From the NCBI RefSeq assembly GCF_033115175.1, contig NC_084850.1, forward strand, positions 110,715,939 to 110,779,938: DNA of 64,000 nucleotides, given 5' to 3'. A program made the translations under genes and the position numbers. This stretch comes from Lepus europaeus. Lineage: Eukaryota > Chordata > Mammalia > Lagomorpha > Leporidae. Under the pieces are notes generated by a model that was not told the DNA's origin, did no database searches, and was given only the letters and a program-made list of their open reading frames with translations. The stretch's first letter is position 1. Each line of letters starts with the position of its first letter. Positions 1 through 12,721 of the stretch are shown one piece after another.

Positions 1-480
1 CTTCTGATTCTACCATGGATGCCCACAACTACCACATGTACATATATATCTACTCATTCTGGAAAATGGCTTTTTGCCTCTATTTTATGAAGGCCAAGTG
101 TGGACGCATGGGAAACCATTGTTTAACTAAAGAACTGTAAGACTGCTGAGTGCATTCTAGAGCAATAATGTTCCGCTGGTAGTGAAGGCCTTTGTGCATG
201 TTCCTACGAGTAGCAGTTAGCATAACTTTGCCTCTGGTGGGCAGTTTAGACAGGACTAGTCGGGCTAGACTCCGGCTCTTCCATTGTATAATCTCTACAT
301 ACCTAAATAGGGGTGACACTAATCACCTAACAGAATTCCAACAGTACTCAATCAATAGTTAACGGATATTTCCTATGCCCAGGTCTTGGTCTAATGCTGC
401 AGATAACAAACGCAATTTAGGATGTAAAGGGTTTAGCAGAGTGCCTAACTCATTTAATGTTACACATGGTCACCATTACT
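1..480. other. 5' flank, no recognised feature
   Basis: This is AT-rich, ordinary intergenic-looking sequence upstream of the CpG-rich promoter. I see no exon, no clear interspersed repeat and no RNA gene. The short open frames here have no recognisable protein character. Confidence 0.5.
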
Positions 481-721
481 AGTATTGCCATACTTGTGTA
501 TCGACGTTTGCACAAGCGAGAGTTTGTCACCACTCGGGTGGGATTCCTGCGGGGCTTGGAGTGCTACTGGCCCAAATGCGCATGCTCCGGAGCACTACCA
601 CGCGGCGTGGCTGCTCCCCCATTTAGGACCATGAGAGGGCGCACGAACTCTACCGCTAGCCCACTACCCCTGCGTCTGCGCCTGCGCCGCAAAACGTGCC
701 TGGCTTACGCTGGGGTCTCCC

Positions 722-729
722 TGACGTCA
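722..729 (+). promoter_or_regulatory. CRE-like palindrome TGACGTCA
   Basis: A perfect eight-base CREB/ATF consensus within the CpG-rich promoter, about 220 bp upstream of the start codon. Occupancy is inferred, not shown. Confidence 0.55.
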
Positions 730-784
730 GCCCCTGCTGGCGCCACAAGGCTCCACCTCCGTTGCCCCTAGCGTCTGTTTGTTG

Positions 785-792
785 ACTTCCGG
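785..792 (+). promoter_or_regulatory. ETS/GABP-type site ACTTCCGG
   Basis: A core ETS-family motif in the CpG-rich region. Such sites often sit close to transcription starts of TATA-less promoters, so it is a clue to the RPGR start. Binding is inferred. Confidence 0.45.
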
Positions 793-950
793 CCGCGCAG
801 TAGTTACCTATGTCAGAAAAGTCATTATGGGGGAGTCAGAGTAGTGCGCCGCGCACTTCAGTAATGAGGCGCCGGGGCTGCCCTAGACTTCATCGGGTGG
901 CCCCTATAGTCTTCGTGGCTGAAGAGAAGCCCCAGCGCCTGGCCCTGAGC

Positions 951-978
951 ATGGGAGAGCCTGAAGGTCTGGTGCCCG
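951..978 (+). CDS. RPGR: RPGR exon 1 (coding part)
   Basis: It encodes MGEPEGLVP plus the first base of a Gly codon, 28 coding bases as in human. The start context is good (A at -3, G at +4). The donor is GTCAGT at 979. The phase-1 end joins exon 2 to give the expected Gly-Ser-Gly-Ala-Val-Phe-Thr-Phe-Gly run. The same frame is open upstream to an ATG at 810 with poor context, so a 47-residue N-terminal extension is possible but not favoured. Confidence 0.9.
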
Positions 979-3900
979 GTCAGTCGCTCACGCAGGAGCG
1001 GCAGCGGCCATTGGGGGAGGGTCCGCGGGCGGGCGGGAGAGCGAACAGGCTCCGCCTGTGGGCCGGCCCTGTGGGGACTCAGGCCGGCGCCTCGGCGGCC
1101 TCAGCGGGGCTGGAGCTGCGGCCCCGCCGCCGCTAGTGACTGAGGGGCGAGGAGGGGACGGGGAAGGGGGCAAGGGGGACTGGGTGCCCGCCTCACCCTT
1201 CAGATAAGCTTCCGGTTGATTTCTCGAAGGCAGGGACTCGCTTTACTTTCCAAAGTACCTGCTTCTCACACGCGATTCCGTGAGGGGTCCCCCAGGACCC
1301 AGCGAGGTACTGAATGTGGTAAAGAATGGGTAGCCGCGGAGGTGGGGTCAGAGGGGATGAGGGAACGAATTTCGAGAGGGAGGCTTTCCGGAGTGTGTGT
1401 TTAGACAACATTTCCCCCTGAGCGCCTCAGAAATGCAGTTGGCATTGTGAGCCAGCAGGCAGACATAGTGGCTAACGGAAATGGTCGTTCACGCGGCGGT
1501 GCTGGCCAGCCTCTTGGTGCGCGCTTCAAACTTGTCTATAGATCATCCCACTAGAAATGGCTTGGGGTGGAGAGTGGGGGTATCAGGGAGGGCTTCCTGG
1601 GGAGGCGGGATCACACAGTGAAGAAGATTCCTAGAGCCTGGCTTCCAAACTCTCCGTTCTTACTTTGGACAGAGACACCTTACTGGGGTTCTCAGAAGGT
1701 TTTCCATCATGACCAGTGTCTTGCGAGTGAAACTTTGTTATTAATGCTTGCTTTTGCTATGTTTTCCTTCCTGATACTGATTAGTCTCTTTATACATGAG
1801 CATCCTTCTTGGGATTTCCTCCAAAGCTGGACATGGCCTTCTGTGTGTGCTTGCGTGCATTTGTGTATTTAACTGGTTTTTAAAGAACTGGTAAGGGTTC
1901 TTTGTCTCCACAAAATGGTACTCGACTAAAAGAGTTTTTGAATGCCACCCATTTTAGGTAATGACTGAGTTTAAGAATGTTAAATCAACTTTCCTCCGCC
2001 CCATCCTACCCCAATCTCCGAGGACCGTGGGGTACAAAATAAGCCATCTTTTTCCATATAGTGCTTATGGAGAGAGCAAAGGATATCTCCATAACCAACT
2101 ATATAGTACATGAGGAAGATAAGAATTAGAAGCTTACTGAATAGTTGTATTGAGAGAACCCTGTCATTTTATACTGGATTCCTAAACCTTCTGAATTTTC
2201 TCCTTTAGAAATATTAAAAGAGGCTGAAACATTATTCTGTTGAAGACTTAGATGAACTTTTTAAAAAACATTTTTAAATAACAGGCAACACAGTAAAAGT
2301 TGTTAAATAGAAGCCATCTTTCATTCACAGGTTCAGGTGCTGTGTTTACATTTGGAAAAACCAAATTAGCTGAGAATATTCCTAGTAAGTTCTGGTTTAA
2401 AAATGATGTGCCTACACACCTTTCATGTGGAGATGAACATACTGCCGTTGTGACAGGTTAGTATTACAGTGCTAAGTGAGGACCATGGCACTTAGAGAAT
2501 CCTGCATTTTACAGATGTGCTGTGTTTTAAACATGTTGACAATACATAAAGTGTGATTGTTGTTTTTGTTAGAGAATTCACAGGTTGATTCATCAAGAGC
2601 ATCTTCAGTGTTAAGTTCCCTTAGTGTATTTAAATATGATTTTTTAATACATGCAACTTTCTTGGAATAAATCTATTTCAGTATAATCTAAAGAACTGTT
2701 ACTGGGTAACCTTAAAAACTCTTTTAAACCTAATGGAATGTGGCTATACATAGATAGCTAAGGCAACCTGTTTCAACATAGAAAAGCAATGTGGTTTTTA
2801 AAGTACAGCTTGTTTATTGCTTTGTGATCATTTTACTTCATAGTATGTATGTGAAAACGCTTCACTTATATATTCCTTTTTCTCTCCTACCAGGAAATAA
2901 TAAACTTTATATGTTTGGCAGTAACAACTGGGGTCAGTTAGGATTAGGATCCAAGACAATCATCAACAAGCCAACATGTGTCAAAGGTTGGGATCTTTTC
3001 TTCTTTATCACTTTAAATACTTAACATACTCCATAAAGTACTTTTTAATTGATTGTTTAGTTCTTCAGTGTCATAAATAATAGTCTTTCTTTGTTTTCTG
3101 ACTTTTACTTGTGTATTAACATTTAAGCTAGTTTTTTATATGAAATGCAAGACTACTTTTATATGTTAGAGTCTAAAAATCACCTTGGTTTTAAAATGAT
3201 TATATAGTACAGTTCGAATATCCCTAATTTGAAAATCCAAACTCTGAAGCTTTTTTTTCTCCTAAACATTTTTTTAAACTTTGAAACTTTTTGAGTGCTG
3301 ACATGACACTCAGTTTTAATTTAAAAACATTTTGGATTTTAGTTGTTTGTATTAGGGATGCTCAACTAGGTAAAGTCTATGCAGATATTGTAAAATCTGA
3401 AAAACTTTGAAACATTTCTTGTCAAACATTTTGGATAAAGAATACTCAACCCGGATTGCATTTGTGTATCCTTTTTGTTGCTTGTTTGTGAAACTATTTA
3501 AATATTGGTGTTATTGTGTATCAAAAGACCAAATATCATGGTGTGTTGGAATTTTGAACTCTTTTAGTATACTTGTAGACATCGTGCTTCTATGTAGTTG
3601 AATTGCCAGTTTTATAACTGAATGAAACATTAAGACTAGGGGGTCGATCAGTACCAGTTAACAGAACTACGGGACAAAGTATTTGAAAGACTGTCCCAGA
3701 AAATGCTGGATGTATAATACCCTTACAAAGCATTCTTACTGTTACACGCAAAGCCTTTGTTTGGAGATGACCTGTAGACATCAGCTGAAGTTGAAGGGCA
3801 ATGGAGATTACTTTGGATGTGACAAAGACAGTTTTCTTTATCTTTGTAACCAAATTCTAAGCTCCCACTCAAAATTTATCATATCCATGCTATTTATAGA

Positions 3901-6900
3901 TGTTGTTATGGGAATCTTAAAGTATTCCATGTGGTCAAAAAAGTATTTATTGAGTACAGTCTATTAAACATGGAGTATTCATGGTGAGCATGATCCTCAG
4001 TGTCAGAAATCTTATCTGATAGGCTAACAGGGTTGTCTAGACTATAAATTCTCTCTTAGTTATCTTTGTAATTCCTATACCAAGCACTTCAGAGATGTTC
4101 TAGAAACATTTCTTGAATAATAAGTTGATAAGAATTTTTTTTAAAGATTTATTTATTTATTTAAAAGAGTTACACAGAGAGAGAAGGAGAGGCAGAGAGA
4201 GAGAGAGAGAGAGAGAGAGGTCTTCCATCCGCTGGTTCACTCCCCAGTTGGTTGAAACAGCCAGAGCTGTGCCAGTCCGAAGCCAGGAGCCAGGAGTTTC
4301 TTCTGGGTCTCCCATGCATGTGCAGGGGCCCAAGGACTCTGGCCATCTTCTACCGCCTTCCCAGGCCATAGCAGAGAACTGGATCAGAAGTGGAGCTGCC
4401 GAGACTCGAACCAGTGCCCATATGGGATGCTGGCACTGCAGGTGGTGGCTTTACCCGCTACGCCATAGCACCAGCCCCGATAAGCAATTTTAACCTAGAT
4501 GTATGTCTGCTAATATTGGACTTGCAGGTTTTCATTGAATGTGGTAGATAGTGAGTCTGATAATGGTGATGGCAGATTAGGTAATGGATCTGTTTGGTTA
4601 GGGTATAGCAAACAATACGGTAGATCTCAGCACAATATTAATTACCCACAGAGTTTTTAAAAATACATAGATGTGTAGGCCCTACTTCAGACCCACTGAA
4701 TCAAATTCTCCAGGGATGAGACTAAGCTATCTATTACTGTTTTCAAAGCTCTATTGGTTATTGTAGTACATAACCAGTTCTGAAAACGTTTGGTTTGGTA
4801 GTTAACATCACCTTTGGAGTCAGACACATCCAGTTGTACAACTTAGCTATCATTTGACCTGGGTTATTTATTATTTTTGTATCTATAAATTATTTTAATT
4901 GTCAAATTCCTCTTTTTAGCTCTAAAACCTGAAAAAGTGAAATATGTTGCCTGTGGAAGGAACCACACCCTAGTTTCAACAGGTATGATATTGAACCTGT
5001 GTGACTTCCTACCTGATTTTGAGAACTGAAGCAACAGTTACATGAGGGTTTTTAAATCTGTCAGTGATTGGTATTAGGTATTTGTTTTCTTAGATATGCA
5101 GATAATGTTAAACAGCTGAAGAAAGTTTGCTCTTCGATATTTTCAAGGAACATCTCTCTGTGTGCATACCTCAAGGGCTACTTGCTCCTTTTCTTGCTCT
5201 TTCCTCTTCCTTGCTAAGGGTGAGTGGAAGCCACCCAAAAGACTAGGGATGTAAGTGTAATTCTAATCCAAATTCAAACAGGCTTTGTGTGTGTATATAG
5301 AAATTGAAAAAGTGATTCTGAAATTTATATGGAAAAGCCAAGGACATAAAATAGCCAAAAACTTTTTGGAAAAGAATAAAATTGGGAAACTTGAACCACC
5401 TAATTTCAAGACTTGAAGTAAAACTACAGTAATGAAGACAGTGTGGTATTGGCAAATAGATGGACAAAGATTAATGAAACAGAATAGCGTCCAGAAGTAG
5501 AGGCATACATATGCCCAAGTAATTTTTAAAAAATATTTATTTATTTGAAGGGCAGAGTTACAGAGAGGCAGGGAGGGAGGGGGGGAGCGAGAGAGAGAGA
5601 GAGAATGAGAATCTTCTATCCACTGGTTCACGCTCCAAGTGGCCGCAACCTCCAGAGCTGAGCTGATCTGAAGCCAGGAGCTTCTTCTGGGTCTCCCACA
5701 TGGGTGCAGGGGCCCAAGGACTTGGGCCATCTTCTACTGCCTTCTCAGGCCATAGCAGAGAGCTGGATCGGAAGTGGAGCAGCCAGGACTCGAACCAGAG
5801 CCCAGATGGGATGCTGGCACTGCAGGTGGTGGCTTTACCTGCTACACTACAGCGCTGGCCCCCCAACTGATTTTTGTCAGAGGTATTAGGTAAGATCAAT
5901 GAAGAATAGGGTAGTCTTTTCAGCAAATGCTGCTGTAATGATTAATCCCGCGGGCCCAGAATCCCTTAGCAGTGCTTCCTACCTCTTTCCCCGCCAGACT
6001 ACTTCTGTCTTCTCACTCCTCTGCCTTTTTCTTCATACTGTCCCCTTTCTGACATGTCTTTTCTCTTTTGGCCTATTCAGATTCTTATCTTTTCAGATAC
6101 CATATAAATCAATCTTTTTCCATGGAGCTTTTTGGGCCTATTCAACTTTTTTATTTTTAAGACTTTATATTTATTTATGTGAAAGAGTTACACAGAGAGA
6201 GGAAGAGGCAGAATCTTCCATCCACTGGTTCATTCCCCAAATGACCACAATGGTTGGGGCTAGGCCACACTGAAGCCAGGAGCCAGCTTCTTCCAGATCT
6301 CCCAAGTGGATGCAGGGACCCAAGTACTTGGACCATCTTCTGCTACTTTCCCCAGGCACATTAGCAGGGAGCTGGATTGGAAGTGGCACAGCTGGTCTTG
6401 AAATGGCATCCAAATGATTACAGTAGGTGGTGGCTTTACCCACTACACTGGCCCCTCTACTCAACTTTTTGCTCACATAGTTCTCTGATGCTTTAACATT
6501 TCACCAACTTTCATTTTGCCCCAGCATGTTGAATTTTACAGTCCTATTCCATGTGGTCTTATAGTGTCTTCCATTTAAAAGTTGATTTGTGGGGCTGGTG
6601 CTGTGGTGTAGTGGGTTGTGCCTCTGCCTATGGTACCGGCATCCCATGTGGGCATCAGTTTGAGTCCTAACTGCTCCTCTTCTGATCCAGCTCCCTGCTA
6701 ATGGCCTGCAGAAGCAGTGGAAGATGGCCTGAGTTCTTGGGCCCCTGTACCCACTGGGAGACCTGGAGGAAGCTCCTGGCTGCTGGCTACGGATCGGCCC
6801 AGCTCGGCCATTGCAGTTATTTGGGGAGTGAACCAGTGGATGGAAGACCTTTCTTTCTGTCTCTCTCTCTCCCTGTCTGTACTCTGCCTCTCAAATAAAT

Positions 6901-7196
6901 AAGTAAATCTTTTTTTTAGATTAGGTTTTGTTCTTTTGCTACTTTCCCCAAGCACATTAGCAGGGAGCTGGATTGGAAGTGGCACAGCTAGTCTTGAAGT
7001 GGCGTCCAAATGGGATGTTGGCACTGCAGGTGGTGGCTTTACCCACTAAATTCGATACTATTTGTTTCTAATTTAAAGTTTTCACTGATTCAGACTGATT
7101 TTGTACTGTTTGCCCTATAACTAAGTGAGGTTTAACTTTATGTGCATTTTTAAAAAATATTTATTTATTTATTTGAAAGAGTTACACAGAGAGGAG

Positions 7197-7232
<36 letters not shown>

Positions 7233-8053
7233 CTTCTATCCTCTGGTTCACTCCCCAATTGGCTACAGTGGCTGGAGCTGTGCTTATCTGAAGCCAGGAG
7301 CCAGGAGCTTCTTCCAGGTCTCCCATGTGGGTGCAGGGGCCCAAGGACTTGGACCATCCTGTACTGCTTTCCCAGGCCATAGCAGAGAGCTGGATCAGAA
7401 GTGGAGCATCTGGAACTCAAACCGGCTCCCATATGGGATGCCGGCACTGCAGGTGGAGACCCTCTTTTTGTGTGTTTTTATGACAGATGTAGCTACTTTA
7501 ATATGTGTGTGTTTAAAAAGTCTTCATGATTTCCATTTGCATCCATTGTGTTGTGAAAAACAGGATTTCATTCTTGTTTACAGCTGACTAATATTCCATA
7601 GTGTGCATATACCACGTTTTCTTTATCCAGTCATCAGTTGGTGGGCATCTGGATTGATTCCATATCTTAGTTATTGTGAATTGAGCTGCAATAAACATGG
7701 GGGTATGGATAACTCTTTGATATCCTGATTCCATTTCATATAGGTAAATTCCTAGGAGTAGGATGGCTGGGGCAACTGGAAACCATTACACTTAGTGAAA
7801 TAAGCCAGTCCCGGAAAGACAAATATCACATGTTTTCCCTGCTCTGTGGTAACTATAGAGTACAAAAAATGTAATGTATATAAGCAAAATTGAAATTTTG
7901 AGAATTATTTTTTACAGCCCTTATCTCTACTGTTGAGGAACAGTGTTTGTTTTTTTTTTTTCTATTTGTTAAAGTCTTTAGTGGGACGTTAATCTTTTTT
8001 TAAAAAAAGATTTATTTATTAATTTGAAAATCAGAGTTATACAGAGAGAGGAG

Positions 8054-8108
<55 letters not shown>

Positions 8109-11100
8109 GAAAGAGGTCTTCCATCCAATGGTTCACTCCCCAATTGGCCACAACGGTAGGAGCTGCACTGATCTGAAGCCAGGAGCCTCCTCCAGGTCTC
8201 CCACATGGGTGTGGGGGTCCAAGGACTTGGGCCATCCTCCACTGCTTTCCTAGGCCATAGCAGAGAGCTGGATCAGAAGTGGAGCAGCTGAGACTCGAAC
8301 CGGCACCCACATGGGATGCCAGCACTTCAGGCCAAGGTGTTAACCTGCTGCGCCACAGCACCAGCCCCATGTTAATCTTATGATTGTAAAATAAACAAAG
8401 TATGTCATTGTAAAAATTAAAAGAATAAGAAAGGAAGGAGGAGGGAGGGTAGGGTGGGAAGTATCACTCTGTTCCTAAATCTTTATATATGAAATACATG
8501 AAATTTGTTCATCTTATATAAATAAAAAATTATAAAACAAAACAGAAGTCTTCATTAGTTTAGAGACTACTGGAAATTGTTAAAATCTAGACATGGTGTA
8601 CTTATTTAAGTAATTAACATTTGTATAGTGTTTGCAATGAGTCAGATTCTATTCTAAGAATTTTACAAATGTCAACTATTTTAATCTTCATAACAACTTT
8701 GAAGTAGGCATCCAGTGCTATCCCCATTTTACAAATGAGGAAAATGAGGCACAGAGAAGTTAAGTGTGGCTTGCCCAAGGTCACACAGCTGGTAAGTAGC
8801 AAGTCAGATTTTGTACCCAGGCAGTCTGGCTCTGAAGTCTTTCCTCCTAAACACAATGCTGTACTGTCCTCCTATTTAGCTAGAAAGTTAAAATAATTAT
8901 ACAACATTGAACGTTCATATTTCTGATTATATTCTTCATTTTGCCTCATTTTACTTATTTGTACTATTATGCTTTAGCTTTAATGGGGATGAAATTTAAA
9001 ATTAATGAACCACATCTCAAAATAGTTTGATTTGGATTTTAAAGTAATTTGGAAGTTACTCTCCTCTTTTTTGCTTGTAATTAATAAAGAGCTGTATTAA
9101 CCAGAAAATGCGTTCTGTGTATTTCAGTTGCCAAGTAAGCTCTAGAATGATTCATAAAATGTCACCAAAGTGTGTGGCCTTGCTTGATGTGCTTTATTTT
9201 TGACCATGAAATGAAGTTGTTCACCTAGTAATGGGATGGTAACAGCTTTCAAGTTTCTTCACTGTGAATAGAGGAACTATCTCCTGTACACTGACTTGTC
9301 TGCTACAGAGGGTAATTGTAATTTATTGGTGTTTTATTTTTCCATGTACAGAAGAAGGCAACGTATATGCAACTGGAGGAAATAATGACGGACAGTTGGG
9401 ACTTGGCGACACTGAAGGGAGAAACACTTTTTATCCAATCAGCTTTTTTACATCCCAGCATAAGATTAAACAGCTCTCTGCTGGTTCCAATACTTCAGCT
9501 GCACTGACTGGTAAGGCTCATTTCCATTGCAATCTAGGACATATCTTTTCCTTTAGACCAGGATATGCCAACTCAGTAGACTGAAGACACCATTGCTGGT
9601 TAGTTTTTCGTTCATTGACTGTGTGCATTCAGAGGACTTTTGAAGCAGAACTTTAAATCTTGACATATATTGCAGTTTATGCTTATTTAGAATTAGTTGT
9701 AAATATGCATTTAGAAGATAATTGGTAAATCAAATCTAAGCCGTACTGTCCATCTCCTCCTTTAGGTTTATTAAATGTTATGTTCATGGTATGCTCCAAA
9801 AATTATACTTGCAGCTTTAATAAAGTTGCTATCAGAAACATCTATACAAATCTGTCACAGTGTATGTTGTGAAAATATATGTTAACGGTTGTTGCATCTC
9901 TCTGCCTCCTATTGAAAGTGCATCTGAGACATTTCTTTAAAAATTGGAGCTGAAATCAACATGGTCCCATTGAAGCTGTTGATCTGCTTTGTTCCGAGTT
10001 GGAGGCTGTAACTTCCAGAGGTGCTCTGCGGGTCAGGAAAGCCAGAGTCATATCTGAACCTCTGGCCCTTCAGTTTTGTCAACTGTATAGTTAACATTTT
10101 GGCATCCTTCTTTCAGTTTTATTTTCAATCATTTATTCAGTTATTAAATCAATTCAGAGTTTACCAATATTAAATCAATTGCAGAATGTAAATACGTATT
10201 GATATATTCCTTCTAAATATTCTTCCTAATTTAACCTTTTCACACATCAAAATCTTTAATAGAAAGGAAATAAGTTAACCTGTTTTTTTTTTTTGACAGG
10301 CAGAGTTAGAGAGTGAGAGAGAGACAGAGAGAAAGGTCTTCCTTCCGTTAGTTCACTCCCCAAATGGCCGCTACGGCCAGAGCTGCGCCGATCTGAAGCC
10401 AGGAGCCAGGTGCTTCCTCCTGGTCTCCCATGCAGATGCAGGGCCCAAGCACTTGGGCCATCCTCCACTGCCTTCCCGGACCACAGCAGAGAGCTGGCCT
10501 GGAAGAGGAGCAACCGGGACAGAATCCAGGCTTCCCAACCGGGGCTAGAACCCGGGGTGCCAGCGACACAGGCGGAGGATTGGCCAAGTGAGCCACGGTG
10601 CCAGCCCAACCTATTTTTAAGATGTCATGTAGACTAATGTGTCTCATTCACCGAAGCTAGGGTCTGTGTTTTCAAAAAAAATAGATTTCCTTTTTTCTTT
10701 GAAACATGTTTTCCTCAGTGTTTTCAAGGGTGAGGCCTCCCAGGTACTTTTGACCTAGGACTTGCCCTTCAGGCCTGTAGATCTCTAGTGCTGTCTCTCT
10801 CTTCAGATAGACTGCTTGGAAGGAAGAAAATACTTCTGTTTAGAGACATAAGGATTAGAGAAAAAGTGATTAATTGTAAGAAAGGGCAATCTGTGTGTGC
10901 TGTTGAGGTGACGAGATGGATGTGCGCAAAGTGATTACAGTCAGGGTCTGTTAGAAATGTGAATGTCAGTGCTTGAGAGTACTGCTTTTAAAACCTTTTC
11001 TCATGCTTTCTTTATAGAGAACGGAGAACTTTTTATGTGGGGTGACAATTCTGAAGGACAGATTGGTTTAAAAAATGTAACTAATGTGTGCGTCCCTCAT

Positions 11101-12663
11101 CAAGTGACCATCGGGAAGCCTATTTCCTGGATCTCTTGTGGGTATTACCATTCAGCCTTTGTAACAAGTAAGCTAAAACATTTTCGATTTCTCATGTTAT
11201 CTACCATTTCTAAGTTATTACTAAATAATAAAATTATATAATATATTCTACAGTTCTGTATAAATAATGCCATGGTTGTCTAGATGATGAAAGAATTTTG
11301 GCCTATCTTAGGTGACAGTATTTCTCTATTTCTATGATAAGAATTTATAATTTCAGAGTTTCTCTGACATGTTAACTTTTTAAAAAAATATTTATGGGGC
11401 CGGCGCCGTGGAGCAGTAGATTAATCCTCTGCCTGCGGCGCTGGCATCCCATATGGGCGCCGATTCTAGTCCCTGTTGCTCCTCTTCCAGTCCAGCTTTC
11501 TGCTGTGGCCTGGGAAAGCAGTAGAAAATGGCCCAAGTCTTTGGAACCCTGCACCAGGGTGGGAGACCAGGAAAAAGCTCCTGGCTTCGGATCAGCGCGG
11601 TTCCAGTCATTGTGGCCATTTGGGGAGTGAACCAACAGAAGGAAGACCTTTCTCTCTGTCTCTCCCTCTCGCTGTCTGCAACTCCACCTCTCAAATAAAT
11701 AAATAAAATCTTTAATGGGCGCCAGGTTCTAGTCCCATTTGCTCGTCTTCTAATTCAGCTCTCTGCTGTGGCCCCGGAAGGCAGTGGAGGATGGCCCAAG
11801 TGCTTGGACCCCTGTACCCATATGGGAGACCAGGAGGAAGCACCTGGCTCCTGGCTTCGGATCGGCGCAGCTCTGGCCATAGCGGCCATTTGGGGAGTGA
11901 ACCAACGGAAGGAAGACCTTTATCTCTGTCTCTCTCCCTCACTGTCTAACTATCTGTCAAATAAATTTTAAAAATCCTTAAAAAATTTACTTATTTACAC
12001 TTACTTGAAAGGCAGAGTGGCAGAGAAAGAGGGAGACAGACAGTTATCATCAATCCACTGATTCACTCACAGATTTCACGATAGCTGGGGCTGAACCAGG
12101 CCAAATCCAGGAGCCAGGAACTCTAGCAAGGTCTCCCACATGAATGCAAGGACCAAGCACCTGAGCTGTCATCTGTTGCCTCCCAGGGTACATATGAGCA
12201 GGAAGCAGAATCAGAAGCAGGAGTGGGACTCAGTCCCCCTCACTCTGATGTGGGATATGGGCATTTATTGCAGGCTGTAGCTTAACCTGCTGCACAATAC
12301 CTCACTTTCTAAGTGAATACCCATATTCAGTCTATTACAGAAACAAAATTAATATGTTAGAAGCTGAAATTTTGGGTCTCAGACTTCTTAGATCCCTTTG
12401 GTAGTAACAAGACCTTTGGGCCACTTGGCTCTAGAACTATTTGCCTATATACTTTACCCTACTGTTGTCCTGATAATTTAGTGTTTCAGTGAGAACCAGG
12501 TTGAATACTAGTTGAAAAAGAAATAAGCTCATTATAGGATATGAGTACATTATAGGATATAGTGGGACTTTTCCAAGCAGCTTCAACTTCTCTCTTTCCT
12601 GGACCCACTGCCAACCTTTTCTACCTTAGTTAAAAATAGTTGAAATGTTGGGCTCTTTTATAG

Positions 12664-12721
<58 letters not shown>

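Larger units (their letters stand above)
500..950 (+). promoter_or_regulatory. RPGR: CpG-rich promoter and 5' UTR of RPGR
   Basis: GC content and CpG frequency rise sharply from about 500 and stay high past exon 1 to about 1200, unlike the AT-rich rest of the window. There is no TATA box near the likely start. A palindromic CRE, TGACGTCA, lies at 722-729, and an ETS/GABP-type ACTTCCGG at 785-792. Both are typical of CpG-island promoters of broadly expressed genes, which fits RPGR's wide basal expression. The transcription start cannot be fixed from sequence; I infer it lies between about 730 and 930. An in-frame ATG at 810 precedes the main start at 951. Confidence 0.7.
2987..4919 (+). other. 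RPGR intron 3
   Basis: It contains a palindromic DNA-transposon fragment (3207-3372) and one minus-strand CSINE (4133-4478). The rest looks unique or too old to classify. The segment around 3630-3715 resembles an old transposon remnant that I could not name. Confidence 0.75.
4983..9351 (+). other. RPGR intron 4
   Basis: It holds an old plus-strand L1 fragment split by a CSINE, six further CSINE copies or fragments, a 5'-inverted L1 with its own CSINE insertion, and a minus-strand MIR. The stretch 8870-9350 next to exon 5 has no recognised repeat. Confidence 0.75.

Noticed and set aside
457..771. Arg-rich 104-codon frame in the CpG region
   Set aside because: GC-rich sequence keeps frames open by chance. 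It has no homology or splice context and likely lies upstream of the transcript.
4113..4493. Open frames across CSINE copies here and at about 40 other places
   Set aside because: All translate the same SINE text on either strand (for example the recurring '[10 protein letters not shown]'-like string), which is repeat sequence, not protein.
6591..6670. tRNA-like heads of CSINEs as tRNA genes
   Set aside because: They have tRNA ancestry with box A/B-like text but no intact cloverleaf, and they occur in dozens of dispersed copies.
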